Position numbers and translations under genes: made by a program
Origin: JBOHUX01 sp050734915
GTDB lineage: Bacteria > Chloroflexota > Dormibacteria > Dormibacterales > Dormibacteraceae
Length of the DNA: 6,869 nt
Direction of reading: 5' to 3'
NCBI GenBank assembly: GCA_050734915.1
Contig: JBOHUX010000126.1
Coordinates: 1-6,869 of the forward strand
Shown here: piece after piece, positions 5,721-6,869 of the stretch
How positions within the stretch are numbered: position 1 is the stretch's first letter
Layout of the letters: each line of letters starts with the position of its first letter
Notes under the pieces: model-generated
Told to the model about the DNA's origin: nothing
Seen by the model: the letters and a program-made list of their open reading frames with translations, nothing else
Database searches by the model: none

Positions 5721-6502
5721 GGCTCCCGGTCGCGCTCACCATCGCCGGATCCGACTCCGGCGGGGGGGCGGGCATCCAGGCCGATCTCAAGACCTTCGCC
5801 GCCCTCGGCTGCCATGGCACCAGCGCGATCACCGCCATCACCGCCCAGGACACGCTGGCCGTCAGCGACATCCTGGAGCTGCCGGTGGCGCTGATCCGGG
5901 CGCAGATCGACCGTGTCGTCGAGGACCTCCACCCGGGCGCCGCCAAGACCGGCATGCTCGCCAGCCCCGAGATCATCGAGGCGGTCGCGCTGGCGATCGA
6001 GGCGCACCGTCTCGGCAACCTCGTGGTGGACCCGGTCATGGTCGCCAAGGGGGGCGCCAAGCTCCTCCGCGACGAATCAGTCGCCGCCCTCCGGGGACGC
6101 CTGCTCCCGCTGGCGGACGTCATCACCCCCAACCTGCCGGAGGCGGCGGTCCTGCTGGGCCGGGCGGTCTCGACCCTCCCCGAGCGGCGCGCCGCCGCCC
6201 GCGCGCTGATCGACCTCGGCTGCCGCGCGGCGGTTGTCAAGGGCGGCCACGCCGGCGACGCCCTCGACGTCTACTGCGACGGTGATCGCCTCGTCGAGCT
6301 GCCCGGAGGCATGATCGCGACCGCCAACACCCACGGCAGCGGCTGCGCCTTCTCGGCGGCGATCGCGGCCGGCCTCGCCCACGGGCGCCCGCCCCTGGAG
6401 GCGGTGCGCGCGGCCAAGGACTTCATCCAGTCCGCCATCGAGCACTCCCTCGAGCTGGGGCGCGGCCACGGCCCCGTCAACCCCCTCTTCGCCCTCCGCT
6501 GA
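5717..6502 (+). CDS. thiD: Hydroxymethylpyrimidine/phosphomethylpyrimidine kinase
   Basis: ThiD phosphorylates 4-amino-5-hydroxymethyl-2-methylpyrimidine to HMP-P and then HMP-PP, the pyrimidine half of thiamine. The 261-residue protein is full length for a ribokinase-fold ThiD without a fused ThiE or TenA domain. AGSDSGGGAGIQADLKTF (10-27) is the N-terminal substrate-binding signature. DPVMVAKGGAKLL (105-117), TPNLPEA (137-143) and VVKGGH (173-178) follow. THGSGC (205-210) forms the anion hole, with Cys210 at the position of the catalytic cysteine. The start ATG lies in an ATGA overlap with the cytX stop, so translation is probably coupled and both genes fall under the same TPP riboswitch. 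The longer upstream frame is excluded because it only reads an alternative frame of cytX. No intrinsic terminator was seen after the stop. Confidence 0.96.
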   Translation: MRLPVALTIAGSDSGGGAGIQADLKTFAALGCHGTSAITAITAQDTLAVSDILELPVALIRAQIDRVVEDLHPGAAKTGMLASPEIIEAVALAIEAHRLGNLVVDPVMVAKGGAKLLRDESVAALRGRLLPLADVITPNLPEAAVLLGRAVSTLPERRAAARALIDLGCRAAVVKGGHAGDALDVYCDGDRLVELPGGMIATANTHGSGCAFSAAIAAGLAHGRPPLEAVRAAKDFIQSAIEHSLELGRGHGPVNPLFALR

Positions 6503-6542
6503 CCGGCCGGCCGCCCCCATCCCCTGCATGGGCCGCCCCCCG

Positions 6543-6548
6543 TAGAAT
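6543..6548 (+). promoter_or_regulatory. Putative -10 box of the small membrane protein gene
   Basis: TAGAAT matches TATAAT at 5 of 6 positions and ends nine bases before ATG 6558. The predicted start site near 6555 leaves at most a three-base leader. A GGAG also sits directly against the ATG (6554-6557), too close to act as a normal Shine-Dalgarno. No -35 was recognised. Confidence 0.45.
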
Positions 6549-6557
6549 TGCCCGGAG

Positions 6558-6776
6558 ATGACCGATCCGCCCCGCGCCGACCTGCTCGATCGGATGTTCA
6601 CCAACGGCATGTACATCTTCTGCGTGCTGGCCGCGCTGGGGCTCGCCATCCTGGGCGCCGTGACCATCATCTGGCAGCACGACGCCGGCCCGGGGTTGAT
6701 CGCCCTGGCTGGCTCCGTCGCACTGGCGGGGGGCTATCTGCTGGAGCGCACGGGAGAGGGGACCTTCTTCGTCTGA
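6558..6776 (+). CDS. Small two-helix membrane protein, unknown function
   Basis: I do not recognise a family for this 72-residue protein. A short polar N-terminus (about 1-17) is followed by two hydrophobic segments, roughly residues 18-38 (ending VTIIW) and 45-61. A short loop, QHDAGPG, joins them, and the tail LERTGEGTFFV is polar with a hydrophobic end. This suggests a helical hairpin in the inner membrane with both ends on the same side. Supporting that it is a real gene are the -10-like box placed for a leaderless start, the absence of a competing frame with recognisable homology, and a position that fills the space between thiD and the next gene. It is 55 bases after thiD and may also receive read-through from that transcript, but nothing in it points to thiamine metabolism. 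Confidence 0.68.
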   Translation: MTDPPRADLLDRMFTNGMYIFCVLAALGLAILGAVTIIWQHDAGPGLIALAGSVALAGGYLLERTGEGTFFV

Positions 6777-6832
6777 GCCGGGCCGGCCACCCGCTCCGGC
6801 ACCCCCGACACCAGGCGTAGGCTTTGCCCCGG

Positions 6833-6869
6833 ATGGCCGAGTTCCACTTCTCGCCCCGCCCCAACCGGG
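6833..6869 (+). CDS. Start of a gene cut by the right edge; possibly a DUF255/thioredoxin-domain protein
   Basis: Only 12 codons are visible, reading MAEFHFSPRPNR. A TAGGCT hexamer (a weak 3/6 -10 match) ends nine bases upstream, the same spacing as at the preceding gene, which supports a real leaderless start. From memory, the peptide resembles the N-terminus of thioredoxin-domain DUF255 (YyaL/SPATA20-like) proteins that begin with an FSPRPNRA-type stretch, but 12 residues are too few for a firm call. A start at this site is moderately likely; the identity is a guess. The 56 bases before it (6777-6832) hold nothing else I can identify. Confidence 0.42.
   Translation, partial: MAEFHFSPRPNR

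Noticed and set aside
6516..6532. Possible terminator hairpin after thiD (CCCAT/ATGGG with a seven-base loop)
   Set aside because: The stem has only five pairs and no T-run follows, so it does not qualify as an intrinsic terminator.
6509..6540. 10-bp direct repeat ggccgccccc (6509-6518 and 6531-6540)
   Set aside because: It is simple GC-rich sequence, expected by chance at this composition, with no accompanying structure.

Overview
This is a GC-rich chromosomal segment from a bacterium. The coding frames favour G or C at the third codon position. Recognisable Shine-Dalgarno sequences are rare, and several starts sit 7-10 bases after a -10-like hexamer, which suggests frequent leaderless transcription. 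Together with the gene content (TPP-controlled CytX/ThiD, CAVC-type TrxB, M20 dipeptidase, cytoplasmic C1 protease), this would fit a high-GC Chloroflexota/Dormibacterota-like or actinobacterial lineage. The lineage is an inference; no marker gene in the window settles it.

The left 4.1 kb is a minus-strand block. In transcription order it holds an M20 metallopeptidase (4129-2759), a FixX-type ferredoxin (2746-2459), thioredoxin reductase TrxB (about 2397-1453), a class I SAM-dependent methyltransferase (1372-608), and the N-terminal 170 codons of a papain-family (C1A) cysteine peptidase that runs off the left edge (510-1). The first three genes are closely spaced and look like one transcript. 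The last two each appear to have their own promoter.

The right part runs on the plus strand from a 211-base divergent intergenic region. It holds a TPP riboswitch (about 4248-4338), cytX, an NCS1 permease probably importing hydroxymethylpyrimidine (4341-5720), and thiD, the HMP/HMP-P kinase (5717-6502), which overlaps cytX by four bases. A two-helix small membrane protein follows (6558-6776), and then the first 12 codons of another gene (6833 onward). Riboswitch, permease and kinase form a complete thiamine-pyrimidine salvage module: TPP shuts off import and phosphorylation of the pyrimidine precursor.

No mobile element, CRISPR array, tRNA or rRNA was seen. I found no convincing new system. 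The points most worth a second look are the very compact riboswitch leader whose Shine-Dalgarno lies inside the aptamer, the recurrent leaderless start architecture, and a fixX gene paired with trxB rather than with fixABC.
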